Of a DNA stretch of 54,191 nucleotides, positions 43,523-52,217 are shown one piece after another (position 1 is the first letter of the stretch; each line of letters opens with the position of its first letter). Both the position numbers and the translations under genes were made by a program. The notes under the pieces are model-generated. The model saw only the letters and a program-made list of their open reading frames with translations, did no database searches and was not told the DNA's origin. The DNA is from G020348385 sp964580235 (lineage in GTDB: Bacteria; Acidobacteriota; Aminicenantia; Aminicenantales; Aminicenantaceae): positions 1 to 54,191 of the forward strand of contig CAZOJY010000007.1 of assembly GCA_964580235.1 (NCBI GenBank), read 5' to 3'.

Positions 43523-45550
43523 TTATTTTTTCATATGTTTTTCGAACCAGGCCATCAAATACAGAGATTGGAGCAGGCGATGGGAAGGACGCCGCCATCC
43601 GTGAAATTCGTTCGGCATTCGCACCAAAAGCGTATCTTTTTTCAGCATCTTCAAAGCCCGGTAGTATTCTTCACTCTGCCCCATCGGCGTGCGCAAGTCC
43701 GCTTCTCCCGTCATAACCATTGTCGGAGTTTTAACGCTGCCCACATAATGCAGAGGGGAACGAAAGGCATACTCCATCGGATCCTCCCAGGGATATTTCT
43801 TGAACTGCCTGTACCAGCTTGAGCCATCCGTTGTTCCCACGAAGGAGTGCCAGTTGATCACAGGCCGCATGGAAACGGCCGCTCTGAACTTATCTGGAGC
43901 GGTGTGGCCCACAAGCCAGGCCGTCAACACTCCACCGCCGCTTCCGCCGCAGACAAACAGGTTTTCCTCATCGATGAAACCTTTAGCAACAGCGGCATCC
44001 ACACCTGCGATAAGATCGTCCCCATCCTTCCCTGGGTAGGAAAACTGAATGCCGTTGACAAAATCCTGGCCATACCCGGTGCTGCCTCTTGGATTCATAT
44101 AAAAGACAGCGTAACCAGCAGCGGCAAAATTTTGCCAGACCCAGTCAAAACGGACGGTGTACATGGACCAGGGTCCACCGTGGATATACAGGACCATCGG
44201 GTATTTTTTCCCCCTTACGAATTCGGCCGGCTTTATCAGCCATCCCTGCAGATCCAGCCCGTCAGGAGATTTGAACCACATTTCCTCGACCTCTCCGAGC
44301 TTTACATCGGCCAACACATCCTTGTTGAAATCCACGAGTTTAACGATCTTGTCAGCCTGGCTCAGGTTGAAAGTGATCAGATAGGCAGGAGAATAAAAAG
44401 TCGAACGTGTGGCTGCCACTTGTCCACTTTTTGACACACTTATGCCGGATAAGTAATGCGTGCCTTTTGTGATTTTTTTGATCTTTCCCTCAGTCGAAAC
44501 AAAATACAAATTTGCAACGCCTTTTTCCCGCATCAGATAATACACACCGGAGCTATCAGAAGTCCAGTTCGCATTGGAAGGAGAATTCGGCAGATCCCCG
44601 GCCAGCATCCGTTTCTGGCCGCCACCGGCACCCATCAAATACAGGCTGGAAAGATGGCTTGTGTAATTCTTGTCATCATAGCCCGTATAGGCAATCCACT
44701 TCCCATCCGGCGAAACCGAGGGCCCTCTGTCAGGACCTTTCCGATCGGTTAAAGCCTTAATCTCCAGTGTTTCGAGATCCACAGAATAGATCTCCGAGTC
44801 GCCGCGCAGGTACTCGGCATCCGGCTTTCGGATCGCTGAGAAATATATTTTTTTCCCATTCATAGACCACTGCGGATCACTGTGGGAATAGTCACCGGAC
44901 GTCAATTGCCGGGGGGTTCCCCCCAATTCGGCATCCATCACAAAAATATGAGAGTAGCCTTTGGGCACGGGCCCACGGCCGTCTCTCCGCCAGCTCAAGC
45001 GATCAATGATAATAGCCGGCTTGGCCCAATTCGCACCTTTTGGCCTTTTTGGAAGCTTTACGGGAAGAATTGAACTCGTGTCTTCAAGAAACATAGTAAA
45101 AGCCAGCATTTTCCCATCCGGAGACCACCTGAGGCTCCCCGGAGTTCTTTCTAGATGCGTCAGCTGAGCCACTTCTCTTGTATCCAGCCACATCACATGG
45201 ATTTGGCTGGTGCCGTCTCTGTCGGAGAGAAAAGCGATTTTCTTGCCGTCAGGAGACCAAGAAGGCGAAGAATCCCGCCAGTTGCCATGGGTTAACTCCC
45301 GAATCCTTTCCCCACTGCTGTCGGCAATCCACAGGTTGCTTGCCCGGCGGTCATTCATCTTGTCTACCCAACCCCGAGTAAAGAGAATTTCTTTTCCATC
45401 GGGCGAGATATTCGGGTTTCCGACAGTTTCCATTTCCATATAGGTTTCCTTATCTAACAGCTTGTAGTTCTTTTCTGCTGCATAACTCAAATTCATACCC
45501 AAGGAGAAAATGAAACCCAAACAAAATACCAATAAACTCCATTTTTTCAT
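43523..45550 (-). CDS. Secreted S9-family prolyl oligopeptidase-like peptidase
   Basis: This 675-residue exported serine peptidase has a signal peptide (about residues 1-25). A seven-bladed propeller with PD40-type repeats (SPDGKEILFTRG, SWSPDGKKIAFLSDRDG, SVSPDGKWIAYTG; about 45-400) gates a C-terminal alpha/beta-hydrolase domain (about 420-675). The nucleophile motif is GGSGGGV (usual family form GGSYGG). The Asp is likely in TGEADLRTP and the His in NEFHGWRRP. AAGGAGG stands before the ATG. The outer-membrane barrel gene ends 12 nt upstream in the same operon. Confidence 0.9.
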   Translation of the reverse strand: MKKWSLLVFCLGFIFSLGMNLSYAAEKNYKLLDKETYMEMETVGNPNISPDGKEILFTRGWVDKMNDRRASNLWIADSSGERIRELTHGNWRDSSPSWSPDGKKIAFLSDRDGTSQIHVMWLDTREVAQLTHLERTPGSLRWSPDGKMLAFTMFLEDTSSILPVKLPKRPKGANWAKPAIIIDRLSWRRDGRGPVPKGYSHIFVMDAELGGTPRQLTSGDYSHSDPQWSMNGKKIYFSAIRKPDAEYLRGDSEIYSVDLETLEIKALTDRKGPDRGPSVSPDGKWIAYTGYDDKNYTSHLSSLYLMGAGGGQKRMLAGDLPNSPSNANWTSDSSGVYYLMREKGVANLYFVSTEGKIKKITKGTHYLSGISVSKSGQVAATRSTFYSPAYLITFNLSQADKIVKLVDFNKDVLADVKLGEVEEMWFKSPDGLDLQGWLIKPAEFVRGKKYPMVLYIHGGPWSMYTVRFDWVWQNFAAAGYAVFYMNPRGSTGYGQDFVNGIQFSYPGKDGDDLIAGVDAAVAKGFIDEENLFVCGGSGGGVLTAWLVGHTAPDKFRAAVSMRPVINWHSFVGTTDGSSWYRQFKKYPWEDPMEYAFRSPLHYVGSVKTPTMVMTGEADLRTPMGQSEEYYRALKMLKKDTLLVRMPNEFHGWRRPSHRLLQSLYLMAWFEKHMKK

Positions 45551-45562
45551 CCTGAACCTCCT

Positions 45563-46699
45563 TTAAAATGCTTCATTGATCATGGCATAGACGCCAAAAG
45601 ACCCGCGGGCGAACCCAAAATCCAGTCTCACATTTGTCCCAGATTTCCTGTTGACCTGGAAGCGAATCCCCAATCCGCCGGTCACCTTGAATTTCTCAAT
45701 CTTGAATCGCTTCATCTTATCCGCGACATCTCCGCAAGCCACAAAACCAGCGGCACATAGCCGCCAGATTAGAGGCATGCGATATTCCATCTGCAGGAGA
45801 ATCGAATGTTTATCCCGGAAACGTCCAAGGATATACCCCCGCATGGCCGAGGGCCCACCCAATATAGACATCCATTGGAAAGGAACATCGCCCGAAGTCA
45901 GGTTGACGTTCTGTTGAAATGCCAGGACATGTTTGGAAAACACAGAGATGTACTGTCGAAAATCAAAGTTGACCTTTTGAAAATTGTAGCCGCTTCCAAA
46001 GGCTTGGCTGTACAAAGAAGCCTGCACCTGGAAAAGAGTTCCCCTTGTTGGAAAAAATATATTATTCCGATTATCCTGCACGAGCACGATGCCCAATCCA
46101 GAAATTGTTCCGCCCTCTTTTCCCACGACATCCTGGCTGTCCAGTAGACCTCCTGGCTTAACCTCAATTATTTTGGAGTGCTCAAAATCAAACTGAACGC
46201 CCGCATAAAAGCTGGGGTTGACCCTGTTTCGGAGGGAACATTTCAGCATGACGTTCCAAAAGCTGTAGTCTTCCTCCATATTATTTGTCGTATGAGATCC
46301 TATTCCATAAAATTTCTCAACATACTTTTTCAATCCGATGTATCCCACAAGATGGATTCGGCCATTTTTCAAGTAAAGATCGGGAGTTATTTCAAAGAGG
46401 GCCTGTTTTCTCTGGGTGTAAACCAAATCGATGAAAAAAGTGGATGGGCGATTTCTCAATTGGTCTTTCAGAGTCCGCAGATAATAGATCCCACCTGCTC
46501 CTCCGGCAAGTTTTGTTTCAGGTGTGTAATAAAGAATGGGAAGCACCACCAATTGATTCTGATTTTCTCCCCCATTTTTTTCATCTGCTTTATTCTCATC
46601 CATCATTCCTGATACTGGAAGCAATATGCAGCAAAAAAAAAGAAACACCCAAAACAGCCATTGAGCTATGAATTTGTTCACGCCAATGTTTCGTGTCAT
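45563..46699 (-). CDS. BamA/TamA (D15)-type outer-membrane beta-barrel protein
   Basis: This exported protein has about 378 residues. A signal segment (KFIAQWLFWVFLFFCCILLP) is followed by repeated amphipathic strands and a barrel resembling the C-terminal part of BamA/D15: GVQFDFEHSKI, FPTRGTLFQVQASLY, GGPSAMRGYILGRFRDK and GLGIRFQVN. It ends in Phe (INEAF), as BAM substrates do. No POTRA domain is visible, so it is a barrel-only relative. I prefer the ATG at 46699; an upstream in-frame ATG at 46768 adds 23 residues with no SD. The partner S9 peptidase 12 nt downstream suggests a shared surface role. Confidence 0.75.
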   Translation of the reverse strand: MTRNIGVNKFIAQWLFWVFLFFCCILLPVSGMMDENKADEKNGGENQNQLVVLPILYYTPETKLAGGAGGIYYLRTLKDQLRNRPSTFFIDLVYTQRKQALFEITPDLYLKNGRIHLVGYIGLKKYVEKFYGIGSHTTNNMEEDYSFWNVMLKCSLRNRVNPSFYAGVQFDFEHSKIIEVKPGGLLDSQDVVGKEGGTISGLGIVLVQDNRNNIFFPTRGTLFQVQASLYSQAFGSGYNFQKVNFDFRQYISVFSKHVLAFQQNVNLTSGDVPFQWMSILGGPSAMRGYILGRFRDKHSILLQMEYRMPLIWRLCAAGFVACGDVADKMKRFKIEKFKVTGGLGIRFQVNRKSGTNVRLDFGFARGSFGVYAMINEAF

Positions 46700-46719
46700 C
46701 AGGATTTTTGCTGCCCAGA

Positions 46720-46734
46720 TTTTAAACTTTAAAA
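46720..46734. promoter_or_regulatory. AT-rich palindrome between barrel gene and rdhA
   Basis: TTTTAAACTTTAAAA is a perfect odd palindrome (7-bp arms, one centre base), 110 nt before the rdhA ATG. CprK-type dehaloboxes are TTAAT-N4-ATTAA, so geometry differs; a regulatory role is only a possibility. Confidence 0.3.
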
Positions 46735-46775
46735 AGCGAATTTGCAAATAAAGCAGAAGCAAAGACACATAAAAA

Positions 46776-46797
46776 TGGAACCGTCCCCTTTTTTTTT
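46776..46797. repeat. REP-like GGAACCGTCCCC motif with poly-T
   Basis: GGAACCGTCCCC (46778-46789) followed by nine T resembles a single arm of the GGGAC/ACC-containing hairpins at 31550-31632 (reverse complement GGGGACGGTTCC). It has no nearby inverted partner. Confidence 0.3.
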
Positions 46798-46844
46798 GTA
46801 TGATGTCGCAGAAAGAAATAGTCTGGATTTATGCAGGAGGTGTG

Positions 46845-48272
46845 ATGAATCGAAGGCAGTTTTTAAAAACAACCGGCGCAGCCAGCGCGGCTCTGGGTAG
46901 TGTCGGGCTCGGTTTTTTCGGATACGAGGCCGGGAGGGACCCTGAATCATACACAGGATGGGAGCTCCATGAGGGAGCTTTTCAGACATTCAACAGGAAA
47001 AGATACGCCAAGGATCATCCCCACTATAAAAAGGTCGGAACGACCAGCCGGCCAGATGCCCGCACCGAAGTCATTTTCTACAGACGCGGGGACTTCATGA
47101 GATACTGGAAGGACGACACCAGAATGGAGGGACTGCCCGAGCATATGCAGGTGTATTACAAGCAAAATCCAGATGTTCTGGAGCAAGATATTTATCAGAT
47201 GAAGGAAGTCTTCCCAAAGATGAGAAAGGACAACCGCAAATACCGGAATAAATTCATTCTTGCCACAGCATGGTCCAATGCTATGGGCGCTGTATCTCCA
47301 CGGCCGATAAGCCAACCGCCCGAAGTGTCTGATTTTCCACGCAGAGACCGTTTTGAAGGGACACGTGAACCTGTGAAGATGAAAAGCCCGGAAAGGACAT
47401 CCAAACTCATGAAAAAAATCGCCCATGAGCTGGGATCCACTCTCGTGGGTATTGCCAAACTCAACCCGGATTGGGTTTATCTCTACCCAATGATGGGACG
47501 GGGATTTGAACCGGATAAACCGATTGTGATTCCCAGGCACTGGCAGTATGCACTTATAGTAGGAACTCCGATGTCCTGGGACCCGATGTACGCCAATCCC
47601 AATTATGGGACTTCTGATGATGCCTATTCCCGATCCCGGATCATCGCATTCCGTGTGGCTTCGTTCATCAAACAATTGGGCTACGCTGCCAGGCCTCACA
47701 CACCCGGGACCTCATACGATTTGATGGTTCCCCCCATTGCTATCGATGCGGGGCTGGGCGAACAGGGCCGCCACGGCGTCATGATCACACCAGAGCTCGG
47801 ATGCAACATCCGTCCGGCTGTCATCACAACGAATATTCCTCTCGTTCCGGACAAACCGATCGATTTTGGGGTCCAGAGGTTCTGCGATACCTGTAAAATC
47901 TGTGCAAAAAATTGTCCCAGCGGGGCGATTCTATTCGGCAACAAAGTGGAAGTCCGAGGCTACTTGAGATACAAAATTGATACCGGTAAATGCCACACCT
48001 TTTGGAGCCAGAATCAGGGAAACATGGGCTGCCGGATATGCATCGCTGTTTGTCCCTACACACGAAAAGCGAACTGGCTTCATAAGGCTGCACTCAAAGT
48101 TTCGGCCAACGATCCGACAGGAATTTCACACCGTGTCCTCACCGGACTCCAGAAACGGTTTTATCCTGGACCCGATCCGCAAAAATACTACAGCCCATCA
48201 TTTGGAGGAGAGAATGCATCCTATAGAAAACCTCCCTGGTGGCTTCATGCAGAGGATTTTATCGAATTCTAG
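46845..48272 (+). CDS. rdhA: Reductive dehalogenase catalytic subunit
   Basis: This 475-residue Tat-exported enzyme removes halogen from organohalides with a corrinoid and two [4Fe-4S] clusters. The Tat signal is NRRQFLKTTGAASAAL (residues 2-17). The RdhA hallmark GLGEQGRHGVMITPELG (about 303-319) precedes two clusters: C347, C350, C353, C357P and C383, C396, C399, C403P. The long 12-residue gap in the second is typical of RdhA. The ATG at 46845 has SD AGGAGG. The 15-residue upstream extension (46800) is discarded. The downstream RdhB-like gene supports respiratory function over epoxyqueuosine-reductase-type catabolism. The halogenated substrate is unknown. Confidence 0.88.
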   Translation: MNRRQFLKTTGAASAALGSVGLGFFGYEAGRDPESYTGWELHEGAFQTFNRKRYAKDHPHYKKVGTTSRPDARTEVIFYRRGDFMRYWKDDTRMEGLPEHMQVYYKQNPDVLEQDIYQMKEVFPKMRKDNRKYRNKFILATAWSNAMGAVSPRPISQPPEVSDFPRRDRFEGTREPVKMKSPERTSKLMKKIAHELGSTLVGIAKLNPDWVYLYPMMGRGFEPDKPIVIPRHWQYALIVGTPMSWDPMYANPNYGTSDDAYSRSRIIAFRVASFIKQLGYAARPHTPGTSYDLMVPPIAIDAGLGEQGRHGVMITPELGCNIRPAVITTNIPLVPDKPIDFGVQRFCDTCKICAKNCPSGAILFGNKVEVRGYLRYKIDTGKCHTFWSQNQGNMGCRICIAVCPYTRKANWLHKAALKVSANDPTGISHRVLTGLQKRFYPGPDPQKYYSPSFGGENASYRKPPWWLHAEDFIEF

Positions 48273-48284
48273 AGGAGGTTGATT

Positions 48285-48602
48285 ATGCATTTTTTCACCA
48301 CCGGATTGTTTTGGTTCATGGAAGGTATTTTTGTCTGTTTGAGTGTGTTGGGATTCAAGATATGGACAGAAGACCGGGGAATCCCGATGCCCGTATGGAA
48401 ATGGGCACTGCTCAGCATATGGATATTAATGTTCTCATTCTCGATCGCCTTTGTCGGGACAAATCTGGGCGAGAAGGAATCAACGGCCGCGCTTTTGGGA
48501 GGCATCCTGTTCGGCCTGATCACGATAATCGCAGGAGTCGGGCTGTGGCGGTTAATTCTGACCGGGAAAAAAGTTATGAAATTGCCACAGGATCCCTGCT
48601 GA
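48285..48602 (+). CDS. rdhB: Reductive dehalogenase membrane anchor
   Basis: This 105-residue protein has three hydrophobic segments (about residues 5-22, 38-57 and 66-86). The stretch FVGTNLGEKESTAALLGGILFGL matches the conserved RdhB region, which carries an acidic E-x-E/x-AA pattern after the second segment. RdhB anchors RdhA to the outer face of the cytoplasmic membrane. GAGGAGGTTGATT before the ATG is a strong SD. The gene starts 12 nt after rdhA and is followed by a small terminator-like hairpin. Confidence 0.8.
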   Translation: MHFFTTGLFWFMEGIFVCLSVLGFKIWTEDRGIPMPVWKWALLSIWILMFSFSIAFVGTNLGEKESTAALLGGILFGLITIIAGVGLWRLILTGKKVMKLPQDPC

Positions 48603-48624
48603 CACGCACATTATTGTCAAAATC

Positions 48625-48646
48625 GGAAACGCCGGCTTTCCTTTTT
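48625..48646 (+). terminator. Terminator candidate after rdhB
   Basis: GGAAA (48625-48629) and TTTCC (48637-48641) form a 5-bp stem around a 7-nt loop, followed by TTTTT (48642-48646). It lies at the junction with the convergent GGT-like gene. The stem is short, so confidence is moderate. Confidence 0.4.
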
Positions 48647-50528
48647 ACCAGGCAATCCCGTAGTCTTCCCCGTGGTTGCTCGATCCTCCCCAGAATGTGC
48701 CGTGTTCCCAATCGAAAAAGACCGCGTTCATCGGACCGGAGGTCAGTCGGCTGAAATTAAGCCTGTAACCCATCTCCCGCAGTGTGTTTCGGACCCAATC
48801 CGGAACCTTCTCGTTCAACTGCAGCCTTCCTGGCGTCGAAGCATGATTGCCGAAAGAGCTGTACATCTGGTAGCTGACGATATTGGCGGCCTCACAGGCC
48901 TGCTGGACATTCATCCCGAATTCGACAATGTTCAAGAAAAACTGCAGGCAGTTCTGGTCCTGGGTGTCTCCTCCCTGGATGGAAAAGGATAAAAAGGGTT
49001 TCCCATTTTTAAGGGCCATGCTTGGCGTCAGCGTGGCTCTTGGCCGTTTTCCCGGCTCAACGACGTTAAAGGGATTTTTTGCCTCATCCAGCACAAAACT
49101 TTGGGCCCGCTGACTCATTCCAATACCGGTCCGACCAGCAATACAGACCGGAATCCATCCGCCACTCGGAGTCACAGATACCACCCACCCGCTTTTATCC
49201 GCAGCCTGGATGGATGTGGTTCCAGCCGTGAAGCTCTCCTCAAATTCCGCCAGCTCCTGAGGTGACATCCGTCCTGGATTCTGTTTGGCCCTCCATGCCT
49301 TGTGAAAGCCTTCTACGTACTTCAGATAAGGATTTTTCTTTCCTTCAAACGGATAGGGATCCCCCGGTCCAATCTCCGGATCATTTTTGTTTCCATTTAG
49401 CAGCTTGATCCTTTCCTTCGCATATTCTTTGGAAAGCAGTCCTTTGATCGGCTCTTGTGGGGGAAAATAGGAATCTCCATAATAAAAATCCCTGTCGGCA
49501 AAGGCCAAGTTCATCACCTGGTACAGGGTATGGATATACCTGGCGCTGTTGTAGCCCATGGATTGGAGGTCAAAATTTTCCAACATATTCAGCATCTGCA
49601 GCAGGACCGGTCCCTGAACCCAGCTGGTCAGTTTATAGACTTCGATATCCTTGTAAGTGGTCATCACCGGTTCCTCGATATAAACCTTCCAATCGGCCAG
49701 GTCTTTTACGGTAATTTGACCGCCCTGCTCCTGGCACCCGCGGGCAAATTCTTCGGCAATGTCTCCCCTGTAGAACCGGTCATAAGCCGCATAGATGGCT
49801 TCCTTCCGGTTTTTCCCCTCAGCCAGGGTTTTCTGTTCCGTTTCCACCAGTTTTTTGAGGGTATTCATCAGATTGTTCTGTTGGAAGATTTCTCCCGGAT
49901 AGGGCGCCTCCCTCTCTTCGCCAAGATGCGGAAGAAGCACATCCTTAGAGTAGGGCCATTGTTTGATCCGGGCTTTGCCCCTCTCGATGCTGTTGGCACA
50001 CTGGGTTTCAATCGGATACCCTTCGGCCATCTGGATGGCAGGTTCCAGAACATCTTTGAGACTCATTGTGCCGTATTCGGCCAGCATGACCATCAAACCG
50101 CCGGGTGTTCCCGGCGTGACAGCAGCGAGCGGCCCATAACTTGGAGGAAATTTCATATTTTTTTCTTTGAAGAATTCAGCTGTAGCACCAGTCGGAGCAA
50201 CACCCAACGCATTTATGCCGATGACTTTTTTCGTATGGGGATTATAGATAAGGGCCTGGGTTTCCCCCCCCCAACTGAGGGTATCATACATCGTGCAGGT
50301 CGCACCCAACATCGCGCAGGCCGCATCCACAGCGTTTCCGCCCTCGCTGAAAATCATGGCCCCCGCGGTGGCCGCCAAAGGTTTCCCGGTAATGGCCACC
50401 CAATGCCTCCCGTGAAGCACCGGTTTTTCTGTTCTCTGGGCCCTTATGACGGAGACTGCGAAAAGAAGGACCGTCACCAATAAAGAAACGTTCCAATGGT
50501 TGCAGTGGGATTTTATTCGATTGGTCAT
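48645..50528 (-). CDS. Gamma-glutamyltransferase-family protein, secreted
   Basis: This 627-residue exported Ntn-hydrolase is made as one chain and self-cleaved. The signal peptide ends near residue 31 (VIRAQ). The large-subunit region has AATAGAMIFSEGGNAVDAAC (about 53-72) and AVTPGTPGGLMVM. The cleavage/nucleophile Thr lies in FTAGTTSIQAADKSGWVVSV (about 429-448), where family members usually read TTH. Downstream GGDTQDQNCLQ (about 543) is the glycine-rich region. It may cleave gamma-glutamyl amides or be a cephalosporin-acylase-like relative. It meets rdhB tail-to-tail. Confidence 0.85.
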   Translation of the reverse strand: MTNRIKSHCNHWNVSLLVTVLLFAVSVIRAQRTEKPVLHGRHWVAITGKPLAATAGAMIFSEGGNAVDAACAMLGATCTMYDTLSWGGETQALIYNPHTKKVIGINALGVAPTGATAEFFKEKNMKFPPSYGPLAAVTPGTPGGLMVMLAEYGTMSLKDVLEPAIQMAEGYPIETQCANSIERGKARIKQWPYSKDVLLPHLGEEREAPYPGEIFQQNNLMNTLKKLVETEQKTLAEGKNRKEAIYAAYDRFYRGDIAEEFARGCQEQGGQITVKDLADWKVYIEEPVMTTYKDIEVYKLTSWVQGPVLLQMLNMLENFDLQSMGYNSARYIHTLYQVMNLAFADRDFYYGDSYFPPQEPIKGLLSKEYAKERIKLLNGNKNDPEIGPGDPYPFEGKKNPYLKYVEGFHKAWRAKQNPGRMSPQELAEFEESFTAGTTSIQAADKSGWVVSVTPSGGWIPVCIAGRTGIGMSQRAQSFVLDEAKNPFNVVEPGKRPRATLTPSMALKNGKPFLSFSIQGGDTQDQNCLQFFLNIVEFGMNVQQACEAANIVSYQMYSSFGNHASTPGRLQLNEKVPDWVRNTLREMGYRLNFSRLTSGPMNAVFFDWEHGTFWGGSSNHGEDYGIAW

Positions 50529-50588
50529 TTTTCCTCCTTTCTAAACCTTTTTTATTCTCTCTCTTTATTCAATCGCAAATAAAATTCC

Positions 50589-51992
50589 TCACTGCGGATT
50601 TTTAAGGTCCGGATCATTCAACTCCCGTCTTAATTCCGTCAGCCTCTCCTGCAGTTGGGCGACGACATCTCTGTATGCCGGATTTGCGTACAGGTTATTC
50701 ATTTCTTCCGGGTCATTCTGGATGTCGTAGAGCTCGAACTCCTCAGGCTCTTCGAAATAGTGGATGTACTTCCAGCGCTTGGTCCGGATGCCTCGATTTT
50801 TGCGCACCATGTGCACCGCCGGGTATTCATAGTATTCATACAGAAAGTCCTTTCGCCAGGGAATGCTTCCGCCCCGGAGAAGAGATTTTGCACTTTTCCC
50901 GTTCATATCAGCGGGGACTTCCACACCGGAAAGGTCAAGGATGGTCGGGGCCACATCCACGTTCAGGAGCAACTCCGCATTAGTCGTCCCGGGTTGGATC
51001 ATCCTGGGATACCGCACCAGCAGGGGAACACGGATAGAAGGTTCGTACATCAGCCGTTTGTCGAAAAAATGATGCTCCCCCAGGAAAAATCCGTTATCTC
51101 CGCTGTACATCACTACTGTGTTTTTCGTGAAACCGAGCCTATCCAGGGAATCCAGCATCCGTCCCAAATTCTCGTCGACTCCCAGGAGAGTCCTGTAGTA
51201 ATTCTTGAGGAAAGTATCCAAATCAGGAACATCATCAAAATCGCCGATTTTCATATCTGCATTTTTTACGGCATCAGGTCTTCCCTTGTAGTCATCATGG
51301 AATGTGGAAGGTTCGGGCATTTTTGTATCTTTGTATAAATCCTCGAATCGTTTGGCCGAATGCCAGCTTCTGTGAGGAGCCTTGAACCAAAAAAGCAAGC
51401 AGAATGGCATCTCATGTTTCTGTTCCAGAAATTTGATGGCATGATCGGTCAGTATATCTGTCACATGCCCCTTGTATTCTTTGTCAGGCCCGAAATTTTC
51501 GGCAATAACCGGATTGAAGTATCGCCCCTGCCCTTTGAATCCAAAGGTGTAATCGAATCCCCTGCCTCTGCCAAGGTCTTTGTTGTGCCACTTTCCCACA
51601 AAAGCGGTTTCGTATCCCGCTTCTTTGAGCATCTCGGGGAACGTCTTTTGTGCCAGGGAAAGCTCTCCCCCGTTCCGCCGAACGCCATGATTGTGGACGT
51701 ATTTTCCGGTCAGAAAGGAGGCCCGGCTCGGACCGCAAAGGGAAGTGGTGACAAACATATTTTCGAAACGAACTCCTTCTGCGGCAATCCTGTCCATGTT
51801 GGGCGTTTTGAGTACAGGGTTACCTGCGCAGCTCATACCATCCCACCGCTGATCATCCGTCAAAAAAAACACAAAATTGGGCCTTTTTTCTCCTCTGGAA
51901 CAGGATTGTGTCCCCATGCCGATGGCCGTTCCCAACAAACCTGCCGAGGAAACTTTGATAAACTCTCGTCTTGATATGTTTTTATTTACCAT
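50589..51992 (-). CDS. Tat-exported formylglycine-type sulfatase
   Basis: This 467-residue sulfatase has the Tat motif SRREFIK (residues 7-13) and then FFLTDDQRWDG (metal-binding Asp pair, about 42-52). The catalytic SLCGPSRASFLTGKY (Cys86 in C-x-P-S-R) marks a substrate for formylglycine-generating enzyme. FVGKWHNKDLG and VMYSGDNGFFLGEH supply the remaining active-site residues. It resembles choline, GAG or N-sulfoglucosamine sulfatases; specificity is uncertain. The true start is the ATG at 51992, with AAAGGAGGG upstream; the longer 550-residue frame to 52241 is spurious. No maturation enzyme is encoded in the window. Confidence 0.9.
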   Translation of the reverse strand: MVNKNISRREFIKVSSAGLLGTAIGMGTQSCSRGEKRPNFVFFLTDDQRWDGMSCAGNPVLKTPNMDRIAAEGVRFENMFVTTSLCGPSRASFLTGKYVHNHGVRRNGGELSLAQKTFPEMLKEAGYETAFVGKWHNKDLGRGRGFDYTFGFKGQGRYFNPVIAENFGPDKEYKGHVTDILTDHAIKFLEQKHEMPFCLLFWFKAPHRSWHSAKRFEDLYKDTKMPEPSTFHDDYKGRPDAVKNADMKIGDFDDVPDLDTFLKNYYRTLLGVDENLGRMLDSLDRLGFTKNTVVMYSGDNGFFLGEHHFFDKRLMYEPSIRVPLLVRYPRMIQPGTTNAELLLNVDVAPTILDLSGVEVPADMNGKSAKSLLRGGSIPWRKDFLYEYYEYPAVHMVRKNRGIRTKRWKYIHYFEEPEEFELYDIQNDPEEMNNLYANPAYRDVVAQLQERLTELRRELNDPDLKNPQ

Positions 51993-52205
51993 TGCAAAAA
52001 TCCCTCCTTTTTTATTTATCACAATTCGCGAACAAAATTCCAATTCAATCTTTAATCTCATGGAATGCATGGCCAAAACCAAAAGAAACAACCAGTCAGG
52101 CAAGCTGATATTCAACAGATGCAAGAATTGCAGCGGTCTTGAAAAGGCTTCCACCCGAACGAAATAAGCTGGAGAGGGAGTGACAAGAAATAGAATTTTT
52201 TGTAA

Positions 52206-52211
52206 TATAAT
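52206..52211 (+). promoter_or_regulatory. Perfect -10 box just before the GWxTD gene; possible leaderless transcript
   Basis: TATAAT stands 6 nt before the ATG at 52218, so transcription would begin at or beside the start codon. No SD is present (AAAGCG). A weak -35, TGACAA, lies at 52181-52186, 19 nt upstream. Confidence 0.4.
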
Positions 52212-52217
52212 AAAGCG

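Noticed and set aside
49455..50483. 342-codon plus-strand open frame
   Set aside because: Antisense to the GGT-like gene; long only because of the codon usage of the real gene.
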